From Timema cristinae (Eukaryota; Arthropoda; Insecta; Phasmatodea; Timematidae), in contig JBCFYV010009882.1 of the NCBI GenBank assembly GCA_039000515.1, positions 103,810,821 through 103,874,820 of the forward strand: a stretch of 64,000 nucleotides of DNA, read 5' to 3'. The notes beneath the pieces are model-generated. The model did not search any database. It was not told where the DNA came from and worked only from the letters and a program-made list of their open reading frames with translations. Every line of letters starts with the position of its first letter. The stretch's first letter is position 1. Shown piece after piece: positions 1 through 10,526 of the stretch. Both the position numbers and the translations under genes were made by a program.

Positions 1-135
1 TGCAAGTATTGTTCATTCACAGTAGCTTAGGCCTTTCTGACATTTGAAAATCCTCTAAAACACTTAAATATATATCCAATTTGTAAACATTTTCTTTAAC
101 TTTATAAGTGATTTAAATTTGACTTTACACGTTTT

Positions 136-372
136 TATTAGCACCACGGTTCACTACCTGTTAAAGTTGTACACATTCATACTAATTACACTAATGAGTG
201 AGAGATTAAAAAGGTTGAATTTAGAGGAAGTTTATCTGTATTTGCGTGGAGGGAGATGGGAAAACTACCCTCAATACACCCGACCAGGATTCAAACCCAA
301 ATTTCCTTGAAAAATTAGCAGTCTAGTCTAGTGTTAGCGTGACATCTTAGACCATCCGGCCACTGGAGCAGG
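136..372 (-). mobile_element. tRNA-derived SINE, type B
   Basis: On the minus strand this copy has a tRNA-like head (TGGCCGGATGGTCTAAG as A box, GGTTTGAATCC as B box), the GGTTTTCCCAT / CACGCAAATACAG body and a diverged common 3' tail (plus-strand AGCACCACGGTTCACTACC). It lies in the FZR1 intron that runs off the left edge. Apart from it, bases 1-672 show only A+T-rich intron sequence. Confidence 0.7.
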
Positions 373-672
373 TACTTCATATGTTAAAGGGACAACATGG
401 TATTGTGAGGGAAATTGGTTCTTGGCTGTTTTTAGTATCTCTCAATTGTCAGAAAAAGCCATAATTACTGTGAAGAGACTGTATCAACACTATTACTAAT
501 ATATTATAAGCACATTTTCAAAAAGTTTTTGGGTAGATTTTCCAATTATTCACAAAATACATATTCAAATATATTGATAACTTAATTTAATTCTATCACA
601 TTATCAGATCAATGTTTCTGTTGTATTCAATTATTGAACCAAAATGAAGTAAATGAAGGTGATCTGTTTAAG

Positions 673-805
673 GTGTGTGGTTTGAAGTGGTCACCTGACA
701 ACACATGCTTAGCTTCTGGGGGTAATGATAACCGCTTGTATGTGTGGAACATGCACTCTCTCTCTCCAATTCAAACCTACACTGAGCACCTTGCAGCAGT
801 CAAAG
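673..805 (+). CDS. FZR1: FZR1 exon, WD40 blade with [10 protein letters not shown]
   Basis: The acceptor is the AAG ending at 672 and the donor is AAAG/gtaata after 805. The 133 bases leave one base that completes the Ala codon of the next exon. The open frame continues a little upstream, but the protein match starts exactly at the AG. The polypyrimidine tract is weak. Confidence 0.9.
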
Positions 806-3253
806 GTAATAATGGTACACTGATATAGTTTGGAAATGTAATTTAGCTTTGGTTAGATATTGTCTAAGGGTTTGCATGGGACTTGTTTAAATAGTTGTAT
901 ATTTATTTATTATATGCTCAAGTACTTGTTCTAGCAATACCTATCTTTCTATTACTATCTGATTTAAGGAAACTTAAATTTTAATAAAATGCACAAACAT
1001 TCATTTGGAAAATGAGTGCGTGAGTAGTTTAATCACCAGCAAACTACCCCATAAAATTGGTTGGCATCAAACTCTGGATGTCAAAATTAATCATGCTGGT
1101 ATTCTTGGTTGTTATATAATAGAGTGTTTATTTATCCAGCTATTGCATGGTCACCTCACCAGCATGGTCTTTTGGCAAGTGGAGGCGGAACCGCTGATCG
1201 TTGTATACGTTTCTGGAACACACTTACTGGACAAGCTATGCAATGCGTTGATACAGGATCACAAGTGTGCAACCTCGCCTGGTCTAAACATTCTTCAGAG
1301 CTTGTGAGTAGTGTTTGTTGGAAACTGTTGAAATATCACACCATCCTAAACTATATTTACTTTTCAGTCCAAATTTATTTTTTGAAATTTTGAATAGTAA
1401 ATATCTAGATAGCATTAATAATAATAATTATTATTGCAAACCAACACAACTATATGTTTTTTGAGATAAGTTGCTAGTCCATTACCAAACCAAGTTCTCA
1501 AATTTTCTGGTAGATGGCTTTAAAGTAAATTTACATTTGACATGATCAACATTAATTATAAATAGGTAAAAAGAGCTCCAAAGGTGTGATTCATTTTTTA
1601 TCATCGTATAACAATACTGATTTGGATCCCTCTCATATATTAAAAAGGTCATGGATGAAGTGCATTTTCTTTGAATATTTTTTGTAAAATATACTTTCAC
1701 TACTTCATCCATGGAGAATCACGCGCTTTTCATAAATGTCAAAGGATTGCACAATTAAAACTTTTACCTTAATAATAAAATGATTAAGTGCCTAATGACT
1801 TGGAAATGTATGTAAGACCGTGTAGAAACACTGTACAATAATGTAAAGTAGGCAATACTGAAGGAAGCCAGCCTGAAAGGATAGTTAGGTTAGGCCTAGA
1901 TAGAAACAGACACACTTCTCTCTTCATTTTTCTCTTCTTTTAAACTCCTAGACCTCCCACTTTTTCACACTTCCACAGTTACACATTGTTTTGAATTTTC
2001 GGAAATATTTCTTTTTCATAAGAAGAAATACATTAAAACACACAGAACACAAATAAGCAAATGTTATGGAACTACAAATTATTCTAGACACATGTAGTTC
2101 CATAACTTCTATGGCTTCCTTCACTCTCACTTACCTTACATTACTGTACCGTTCCTACACTTCTTTTCCCGTATTTGCAAATTCAAAATAAAATTAAAAA
2201 ACTAATACAATTAATAAATTTTGAACCCATGATTAACTAAGTATATTTTTTAAAGGTAAGCACACATGGATATTCTCAAAATCAGATCCTGGTATGGAAA
2301 TACCCAAGCTTAACTCAGGTTGCTAAGTTAACCGGCCATTCTTACCGTGTACTCTACCTAGCTATGGCCCCTGATGGAGAGGCAATTGTCACAGGTGCAG
2401 GAGATGAAACATTGCGCTTTTGGAATGTATTTAGCAAAGCTCGCTCTCAAAAGGTAAGACCATATGTATTTCTAAACCACAAAACAATTTAAGCTTGAAT
2501 AAGCACATTTGTTTTCTTTCATTTTGACAGAAATTAGATCCACCAGAAAAAAGATTTCTGTCAAGTTTCATTCCATGAATAACAACATCAGATTGTCAGA
2601 CTTAGTATTACTTATTAATAATAATTAGTTGTGGTAGAAGTAGTAGGTGAATTGATGATTAAAGCCCATCAAATTGGAGCCATTATCACATGCATTATTT
2701 GCATTCAACTTTTTATTTGTTATTTTTCTATCAAAGTAGAGTAATGCCTTGAGTTTCAATAGTATTGACCATTTCAAAGGTAACTAAATCAAACAAGATT
2801 CATAATATATTTTGTTAATGTTTGATAAGATGCATTTTTCATTCATTTCTCAATCCATATCAATCTACTTTTAGATGTTTTGCAACCAGAAATACCATCT
2901 GTGCAAAAATTGTGCTGATGTGAATTAGCTTTACTATAGTCAATGAAGCATTTGAACTTAATACATTAAAAAGAGTGTATTTATTTTTGGGCACCCTAAG
3001 CATGAGTGAGACACTTCACCAAAAACACACGCTAGTACACACAGAACACTGTCATAACAATATCAGCTATTATATATATAAATATATATTTATTTGTTAT
3101 CCTTTGTTGAAATTACTTAGCAAATTAATTTAAATCTAGTGTTGAGCTATTAAGATTAGACATAAAAATAGTTTTCAGGCTTAATTCTTGTTTACTTTAT
3201 TTATTTTTCAGGAGAATAAATCTGTACTAAACCTCTTCACAAGTATCCGATGA
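673..3253 (+). CDS. FZR1: Fizzy-related protein / Cdh1 (APC/C co-activator), 3' part of gene
   Basis: Cdh1/fizzy-related binds the anaphase-promoting complex and recruits D-box and KEN-box substrates for ubiquitylation in late mitosis and G1. Four exons join in frame: 673-805, 1140-1303, 2256-2453 and 3212-3253. They encode the last WD40 blades: [20 protein letters not shown] and [10 protein letters not shown] in the first, [15 protein letters not shown] and [15 protein letters not shown] in the second, and [20 protein letters not shown] with [15 protein letters not shown] in the third. The last exon ends [12 protein letters not shown]; the terminal Ile-Arg is the conserved APC/C docking tail. 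Identity to vertebrate Cdh1 looks very high and the splice phases agree (0-1, 1-0, 0-0, 0-stop). The N-terminal half (C-box, first blades) must lie left of the window. The closely related Cdc20/fizzy fits less well at these blades. No defect is visible. Confidence 0.95.
1140..1303 (+). CDS. FZR1: FZR1 exon, [10 protein letters not shown] blade
   Basis: The acceptor is tttatccag/CT and the donor CTT/gtgagt. It encodes [20 protein letters not shown] and the following strand up to KHSSEL, one of the most conserved stretches of Cdh1. Confidence 0.93.
1646..1716. repeat. Hairpin in FZR1 intron
   Basis: Arms CATGGATGAAGTG and its complement, with a 2-base bulge, flank an A+T-rich loop of about 35 bases. 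It is probably the relic of a small inverted-repeat element. No other function is evident. Confidence 0.4.
2063..2106. repeat. Perfect 14-bp-arm hairpin in FZR1 intron
   Basis: GTTATGGAACTACA at 2063-2076 is exactly complementary to 2093-2106. Outside it, GAAGGAAGCC near 1860 and GGCTTCCTTC near 2115 are also inverted, so 1855-2125 may be a small foldback element. Confidence 0.5.
2256..2453 (+). CDS. FZR1: FZR1 exon, [13 protein letters not shown] blade
   Basis: The acceptor is tttaaag/GTAAGC and the donor AAAAG/gtaaga. Sixty-six codons run from [10 protein letters not shown] to [10 protein letters not shown]. The exon begins with GTAAGC, itself a donor-like string, but the protein match shows that it is coding. 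Confidence 0.93.
3212..3253 (+). CDS. FZR1: FZR1 last coding exon with Ile-Arg tail
   Basis: The acceptor is ttatttttcag/GAG. Fourteen codons including the stop encode [13 protein letters not shown]. The C-terminal IR dipeptide is the known APC/C-binding tail of Cdc20/Cdh1 proteins. Confidence 0.92.
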   Translation, partial: ENKSVLNLFTSIR

Positions 3254-3973
3254 AAACAAAAGTAAAACGGTATAATTTGTTGAAGACTTCAGTCTATTAT
3301 TTCACATTATTTCTTCAAGAATTTGAATTTTTGTTAAGAAACAAATTTACCCATTATTTTGGGTAGGGTAATTTAAATGTGTCACTTAAGCATTTAACAC
3401 TCAGCAAAGTTTTAGTCTTTATTGTTATAGAGTGTACTTCTTTTATTATTTACAGTTTTTTTTTTGTGTGCATCATGTTTTTCTACCGGACAAGGCTGTC
3501 TGCGTTTATAATAATAGGGTAAGGATGAGAAAGGTATAATTAAGAATTTGTATGTTTGTTTGGAAAGAGAGTGGGAAACTCTTTAGGAAAGATCTTGTAC
3601 ACTTAACCAGAATTCATACCCGAGCTCCCCATCATTGTGGAAGTAAAGTATATTGTGAAAAGGATGTCCTAGACCATGTGACCACTGAAGAAGGTATATA
3701 TTAAAAGTTTTTGTTTAGCACTGCATCTTTATCACCTGTTCGGGCTATACGCTAATGATTGGATTAACCACCCTCAGTGCACCCAATCAAGATTCAAACC
3801 TCGATCTTACTTTCATCAGCAGTCCAGTCTACTGCGAGAGTAGCGTGTTAGACTATGCAGCCACTGAAACGGACTATTTACACTTAAATCTTAACTTATT
3901 CTTTAGGTACAAATAAGCGAACCAAATTATCAATTATTTCTTTGCCTAATTTTATTACAAGTGCTATACATTA
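3254..3973. other. FZR1 3' UTR/flank with two degraded type B SINEs
   Basis: Bases 3500-3695 and 3715-3872 are two diverged minus-strand type B SINE copies in a row. Both have the minus-strand head signature (plus strand GACTATGCAGCCACTG and GACCATGTGACCACTG). The second keeps the tail start TTTAGCACTGC. The rest is A+T-rich flank in which the FZR1 polyadenylation site must lie; I cannot place it. Confidence 0.5.
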
Positions 3974-4429
3974 CAGTGAAACCTGCCTTAAACGGACCCT
4001 TTATTAAGCTGAAACTTGTCTTGAACGGAAATATTTTACAGTCCTGTGACTTTAGGGCTGAAACACATACAAAGTTACCTGGATTAAAGGGAAACCTTCA
4101 AACGCGGAAACGGATTTCAAAATAAGCCCTTGTACGGAAAATTTCCAATGTTCTGGTGAACATCGTTTGGAAAATTTTTGGCATCTTATACACTCCATAG
4201 AATTTTATTTTCTCTAATTCTTCCTTTATATTATTAGGAGTTGAAATATTAAGTCAGGTATATTTACTTTCTCCTTATTAGTTCGTTTGTTATCCTGCTT
4301 ACAGAATTGTTAACTGCTATTGCCTCTTGATTGTTATCTCTGTTTTTCCCAGTTTCCACGCTAATGACTTGTCAATCACCTTTTTAATTCAGATTTTAAC
4401 AGTACAGCACTACCTCTATTGAAATTCAA

Positions 4430-5757
4430 TTGTTTGTATCTTCCGGAAAGATAAGAGTTGTGCTTGATCTAAACACGAGAGTAAAAGTCATCCATGTAAG
4501 TGAGCGAGATAAATTATCTGTTGAGCAGATCATGAACATGTTTAGCATTGGTAAAACTATTATTATTATTATTATTAGCACCGCGTCTTACTACCCGTTC
4601 AGGTTATACGCATGTAAAACTAAAGTGTAAGAGATTCTAAAGAAGAAAATGGAAATTTTGAAGCTGTGGTAAAACTGTGCTAATGGGAAAATAAAACTAA
4701 AACTAAAGAAAACTGCAAATGAAGACATTAATGAAATAGTGTGTGAGTAGTTTGTCAGTGTTAGGGCGAAAAATCCCCGTGTATTGAGTCCAGTGGTGCA
4801 GGAATACGCTAAAAAGGTCACTCAAAAACTGGGGAAAACAGAGTTTAAAGCATCTCAAGGATGGTTGGAGAGTTTTTGTAAAATATATCGAATATTTTTT
4901 AACAAACTTTGTGGTGAATCGAGGGGTGCACATAGTAAAACCATTGAAGAGTGGGTTGCTAAATTTCCCTCCATAATTGAAGGATATGAACCTGGAAACT
5001 TAGCAAATGGTGACAAGACTGGATTGTTCTTTCACGCGCTACCGAATAAATAACTGTGTTTGAAAGGTGACAAATGTTTGGGAGGAAAATTGTGCAAAGA
5101 AAGATTGACTGTTTTTCTATGTGCTCTTATGTCAGGTGAAATGGTGAAACCCTTAGTTATAGGTAAGGCAGCAAAACCACGATGCTTCAGAAACATGGAC
5201 ATACGGAAACTTCCCGTTGAGTGGAGATCCAACAAGAAGTGGATGACGTAACAGATTATGGAGGAATGGTTAATGGCTTTTAATGGCAGAATGAAAAAGA
5301 AAAACCGGCATGTTTTGTTGTTTTTGGATAACACAAACTTTACAACATGCGACTTGCTTAGTTCCTTCCAAACACCACAAGTCTTTCTCAACCAATGGAT
5401 CAGGGCACCATTCAGAATGTTAAAGTGCAATATCGTAAATTATTAATGCAATCTTTGCTCGCCAATATGAACTTTACATCATCTGCCTCTGAGCTTTCAA
5501 GAACCGTCTCGGTTGTAAATTCAATTATTTGGATAAGTCAAGTTATAAAGAAGTTGTCAGAAAATGTGACAAATTGTTTTGAAAAGGCAGGATTTTCTAT
5601 GAGTGAAGTTACTGCTAGTGTAGAAAATGAGAATGACCAGCAGGAGCTACAAAACTGCATGAATGAAGCTGCTTTAAATAACCGCAATGCTGAAGAGTAC
5701 ATCAACATAGACAATAACGTGCAACTGGACCAGACACAATGGATATTGATGCCTTAG
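4430..5757 (+). pseudogene. Tigger (CENP-B-like) transposase, broken
   Basis: Frame pieces in order are: an N-terminal psq-type helix-turn-helix (4441-4560, with VKVIHVSERDKLSVEQI); the CENP-B HTH region (4700-4900, with FKASQGWLESFCK); and the DDE core (4940-5450, with ANGDKTGLFFHALPNK for the first Asp and LLFLDNTNFTTC for the second). The downstream helix MDQGTIQNVKVQYRKLL corresponds to the family QPMDQGVI motif, followed by an acidic tail to 5757. A stop follows PNK at 5051, and further stops or shifts occur near 4675, 5249 and 5395. It could no longer make active transposase. Related domesticated genes (jerky, CENP-B) are ruled out by the intact transposon ends. Confidence 0.88.
4560..4613 (-). 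mobile_element. Tail-only SINE insertion inside Tigger
   Basis: The sequence is a run of ATT units plus AGCACCGCGTCTTACTACCC and the end of the common SINE tail, 54 bp in all. It is flanked by a 9-bp target duplication, GTAAAACTA, at 4551-4559 and 4614-4622. Insert plus duplication is 63 bp, so the transposase frame is kept across it. Confidence 0.85.
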
Positions 5758-6648
5758 TTGAGAATTTCAAAGAAAGTTGGAAAGGAGTAGAGGAGGAAGA
5801 AGAAGAAGAAGAGAAAAGTGGAATTGTGTTGAAAGAATAAATGAGTAGCGTGAAGATTTATCAAGATGCTGTCAAAAGTTAAAGGAACTGCAGCAATTTG
5901 CCCTACAATGGAATGATTTTGATATTCTTAGTGTGTTTTCTTAGGCTAAGGTATTTGTGGAAAGTCAGGCAGCCAAGAGAATAAAGTGTATGCAGAAAAC
6001 CCTGCTTGACTAGTGGAAAAAATAAAGACAAAGTGAGTAATGTTTTTCTGTTCAGTGTAATGTTTCCATATGTTTATTTTTTTATAGTGTGAATAATGAG
6101 TATGGTATTTTATTTTATGATTTTCCTACCAAATACGTGCATGTCCCTGGTTTAATTTTCATAGTACACCTATATTAAACGGAAACCCGGCTTTAGCAAA
6201 AAAATATCTTGGACCCTTGTGATTCCGTTTAAGGCAGGTTTCACTGTATAAACAACATAGATACATGTAAATAAAAATTTAAAAATTCTTCTACTCAAAG
6301 ATAAAAATACTTTTACTTGATTATTATTTTAACTTTCCAAATTGTAGAAAATCTTGGTTGTTCTCCTTTGCAAGTGTTTATTTTAATTGAAATTCTGTAC
6401 GTTTCTAAGAAATGTCACCACATAAAATATGGTTAAACTTACTACATTGAAATCTCGTCATTACAATTATCTCATTTTCACAAGTTGGGGGAGGAAACTC
6501 CATTATCTTCACATCTTCCGATTTCCAACAACTTGTTTAAGATAGTCTCAGCCGACATGATAATGTTTTCAGTTTCTGACAACCTATAAGAGTTTTTTTT
6601 GTATGGTGTTACAACTATTAACTATGTTGTAAAATGTATACCTTATAT

Positions 6649-7650
6649 ACAGGATGGCTCAAAAGTTTTGCTTCACAAGATTTTTTTTATTTATTAGTAA
6701 TAAAGAGCTTCACTATCAACAAAATATCAACAAGTGGGCCTGATTTTCACATATGGCAAAAAAAATTCTTCTTGCCACCATCTTGCTAATAACTTTGATG
6801 ATCAAAATTTGGAACAGTCCTCGATCGTGCATACATAGACTTTCTTAGACATAGAGCTTCAAAAGATAACTTCACAGAGACAGCAGTAGTTATGATGACA
6901 AACAGTCCAAAGAATTCATTGAGTAAGCTCGTACAAGAGACTGGAGTCATTAGAATTTCACTTTATCGAATTTGAAACAACACCATTTTTCACCTTCACA
7001 AAATGCAATTTACACAGCAATTGTAGCATGAATACATGGATTTCCAAATATGAATGTATAGTTTGAACAAGATTATCCTGTATAGTTGATCATGTTCCAT
7101 TATAAAGCAAGTTTTCATCGCAACCACCATGTAAATAGGAAATTCTTGATTAGCTAACAAAAATAAAAAATATAATGGATGATGGTTTAGCTCGTCCCAA
7201 GTAATACACATGTAATTGTCTTGTTTGTGACTTGGGGACATTTTGATCAACATATTACTCTATTATGCCTATAGTCTAAACAGGTAGTAACATGCAGTGC
7301 TAAAAAAGTATTATTTTGCTGGAAACCTACTGTGAAAATATATCTTCATATGTTCAGAACATTCTTTATTCTTAATTTAAGGATATCCTTTCAGCTCAGA
7401 TTAACAAAATAATGTTTCAAGAAGATTGTGAATCATGCAATGGATGGACTTTATGGTCTCGTGGATTGGCCATCATGGTCACTCAATTCTATGATTAGAC
7501 TTTTTCCCATGGAGTCGCTTGAAGTCTGCTTTTAAGACCTATACTAAGAAATGTTCAGCATTCACAGGACACAGTATAGTCTTAGTGTGATAAAATCACT
7601 GTGAATATGTTGAGGCATGTTAAGTAGTGATTACTTTTGAATGTGTCAAA
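6649..7650 (+). mobile_element. Decayed mariner-superfamily transposon
   Basis: It opens with TATACAGGATGGCTCAAAAG, the classic mariner-type end. Translated plus-strand pieces resemble an insect mariner-like transposase: SLSKLVQETGVIRISLYRI (HTH, near 6920-6972), HRNHHVNRKFL (near 7115) and MDGLYGLVDWPSWSLNSMIR (near 7441-7500; family form RWIGRRGPIEWPPRSPDL). All are interrupted by stops. No matching right inverted repeat was found, so the right limit is approximate. Confidence 0.62.
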
Positions 7651-9630
7651 GTTAATGACAAGCAATTTGAACGTACTTGATTAAAAATCTACTGTAAATC
7701 TTTTTAGGGCAAAACTTCAAGGCTATTTGTATTTTTATTTACACTTATTCATATTTTGGCTGCACACAGTTTCTTTTTTATTTAAAAAATATAGGTATCA
7801 ATTGAGTTCTGGATTTGTTGGTATCATTTTATATTATTACTTAAAAAGTTTTATATAAACAAAAAAAACATTGCTTTTCATCGTTTAGGTACTCACCACA
7901 AGTGAAGAAGAAACACAACATTCCTTTATTACTTTTTTTTCAAACAATTTGTTAATATTGTTAAATAGAATATTAAATTAAAAACCTAAATTCTTTTTTG
8001 ACACAAGATATAATCTTTATTATTAAAACTGCACCATTAAGATTGACCCAGTTACTTTATACATTTGTGTTAGCTTACTTTCATTTCTATCTTTTCGGTA
8101 TATTTGAAATATGACCCCATAAACATCACCATTGTCCTTTTTTACAAAACTATTCATTGCTGTCTTGAGTTCTAGATTATCTTACACAAATTAATATCAC
8201 AATTTATAATGACACATCTCACCATCAAACGCGCACTCCAAACTTAATTGTTAATTCTCTTTACAGTCATGGCTACTACAAATGTCTGGCTTAGCAATTT
8301 ATACTCATTGTAAGCCAGCCATTTTGTTTTAGCAGAACCATTTTAACAGAAGGATTTTGTAATGGGTTGGGTTAAGGAAATAGTTATAGAAATGCATCTA
8401 CATTAGCGTGGTGAAAATATGGGTAAACCATTGTGATGAGTCACATGAACAAAACCACTCCTAGCGCGCACGCGGCTGGAATTTGATTCTTGACAATCCA
8501 GTCACGAGCCTGAAACCAAGACTGTAACCACCGGTGCTGGTAGCCACTTTTTGCTACTGGGACGTTACTTTTAGTTGATCAGTTAAATATTTATTATATA
8601 CAAATTTTCACTAGTGCTATAAATACATTAAAATGTTTAAATAGACTGGAAAAATGTCACCCAGTATTTAGTAGGGTTATAAAAATAAACCGATTTTACA
8701 ACTGTTTTTGCCACATTAAATTTTTCCTGTGCATTATTGCTGTGCATTTTTAATAATAGGGAGTGGATTATAAACATATAATTTAGAGGAATATACCATT
8801 CTTCGGGTGTAGGGAGGGTGGGAAACCATTTAGGAAATACCACCTTATTATATCTGGTTGGGATTCAAACCCAGATCTTCCCGCCACTAGAAAACCAGAC
8901 AAAACACATTTATCTGCACCCCACACTAAAAGATTTTTTTTTTTTTTTGCAAAATTTTCAACTAAATAAAGATTGGGATTGAACATTGCAACTAGTTACA
9001 TAAATAACATATTGACAGAGCCCTGTAAAAATGGTGAGACACAATAAAGTAAAAAGTGCCATTCAAAGATGGAATCAAGAACTTTTCTTATGATAATTTT
9101 TGGATATGATTTACAATATTTTTGAAAAGTGAAATAAAATGAAATTGCCTTGTTAAACGAAATTCTTCTATAAAACAAAATAACACCGCTTTTACAAATA
9201 AAATCATTAAACAAACATGAAATTAATCAGAAATTCTGACCATGCTGTAGTTCGATTAGTAGTTTTGTTGTAGTGTCAGCTAAATTAGGCTACAAAATTG
9301 TTAAATATGCAGACGAACTTGACAAAGAATTTTAAAGCAAATACATATAAGGTTTCAATAATAAATTTTAATTTTGCATACATTGTCTCAATATGTAAAT
9401 AATAAATAACACCTCAGATAACATGTAATTTTGAATAGACATGAAATAACACCGAAAAGTGAAAATTAAAAAACAAAATTTAACTAAAAATAAAACAATT
9501 TTGACGGGGTCTTACCTATTGGTTATTAAATCATGATTAAATAATGCTACTTTTTAAAATTTTGTAAGGAAGGCCTGATTAGTTTTATGATTCAACTTTA
9601 CTTTACATCCATTATTGTTTCCAGCCTATG
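7651..9630. other. A+T-rich intergenic stretch, no gene seen
   Basis: I see no exon-like open frame with splice signals. Degraded, minus-oriented SINE-head-like pieces occur near 8440-8540 and 8790-8900 (GGGATTCAAACCCAGATC, an inverted B box). There is also a poly-T run at 8934-8948. Confidence 0.4.
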
Positions 9631-9631
9631 G

Positions 9632-9842
9632 CCTGGGTCACTTTTTTATTCAAGTCATATATTTTTCTAATACCGGCCTGTCATAACTTTATATGTCTTA
9701 TAATCAATCTTAAGACTAGGACAGGCAAAACATCCAGTCCCCAGCTGTTAATTTTTCAATATGAAAGGGAAACCTATATTTTCATCAACGATAAATTTTC
9801 GGTCATGCTGAGAATCGAACACGGGAACCTTAGCTCACTCCA
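9632..9842 (-). mobile_element. tRNA-derived SINE, type E
   Basis: Inverted B-box-like GAGAATCGAACACGGGAACC lies near 9810. The body CTTAAGACTAGGACAGGC (plus strand) is the complement of CCTGTCCTAGTCTTAAG in the plus-strand copy at 52587-52815. The two copies define the family. Confidence 0.55.
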
Positions 9843-9870
9843 TAAATTTGAAATAGCAGCTGAAATATAA

Positions 9871-9890
9871 ATATATATATATATATGTCT
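9871..9890. repeat. (AT)n microsatellite
   Basis: A short alternating TA run follows the type E SINE copy. Confidence 0.6.
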
Positions 9891-10162
9891 AAGATAAATC
9901 AGGAAGTTAGTGTTTTTCAAGATGTTAATACATTATATAACATGATATCTTTATTAAAATGATGATGTTGAGTAGTAAGACAAAATTAAAATAATTTATT
10001 TTCTATTATGGTTTGAGAATCTTACTTTTAGCTTGAGCTAGTTCTATACAGTCCATCTCATTACACCCTATATAAGATATCTCTATAAGGAAAGCCTCTT
10101 TCCGCTTTATGAGGTAATTTGATTATATTTGAAAGAAGGTATAGGAAGGGTGGATATAAACA

Positions 10163-10243
10163 TATGAAAGGTATGAACACAGTATTACTTTTACAATGAA
10201 AAGCCATACTGTGTTCGTCCCTTTTATATGACTTTATATATTA
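10163..10243. repeat. Foldback element, about 80 bp
   Basis: CATATGAAAGGTATGAACAC on the left and GTGTTCGTCCCTTTTATATG on the right are largely complementary. The loop is about 30 bases. It is probably a small MITE relic. Confidence 0.45.
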
Positions 10244-10347
10244 TGTAACTTTATTTAATCATACTCACTATATATATTTGGAAACATTAAAACAACCAAA
10301 AAGGTGTGAGGGGAAAAAAGGTGCAAAAATCAAGTATGTACATTTAA

Positions 10348-10462
10348 CACACAATTATGTTCAAGTGAAATTATTATCACACAATCATGTTCAAGTGAAA
10401 TTATTATCACACAATCATGTTCAAGTGAAATTATTATCACACAATCATGTTCAAGTGAAATT
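10348..10462 (+). repeat. 30-bp tandem repeat, about 4 copies
   Basis: The unit CACACAATCATGTTCAAGTG plus AAATTATTAT repeats at exact 30-base steps. Because 30 is a multiple of three, it creates a spurious 82-codon open frame. Confidence 0.9.
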
Positions 10463-10526
10463 AATTTTTATTAATCCAAATAAGACAAACTTAATTGCTT
10501 TGGTGACATTAATTGGGAAACTTTAA

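Larger units (their letters stand above)
3974..6246 (+). mobile_element. pogo/Tigger DNA transposon with intact inverted ends
   Basis: A 23-bp perfect terminal inverted repeat begins CAGTGAAACCTGCCTTAAAC (3974-3996) and recurs inverted at 6224-6246. Both ends are flanked by the TA duplication expected for Tc1/mariner/pogo (3972-3973, 6247-6248). The interior encodes a CENP-B/jerky-like Tigger transposase broken by stops and shifts. The 2.27-kb length is typical for Tigger. A 54-bp SINE-tail insertion lies inside (4560-4613). Confidence 0.93.

Noticed and set aside
4784..5757. Possible domesticated CENP-B/jerky gene
   Set aside because: Stops and frameshifts throughout, and perfect transposon ends with TA flanks, show a dead Tigger copy.
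10278..10526. 82-codon frame with HNHVQVKLLS repeats
   Set aside because: It is a 30-bp tandem repeat artefact.
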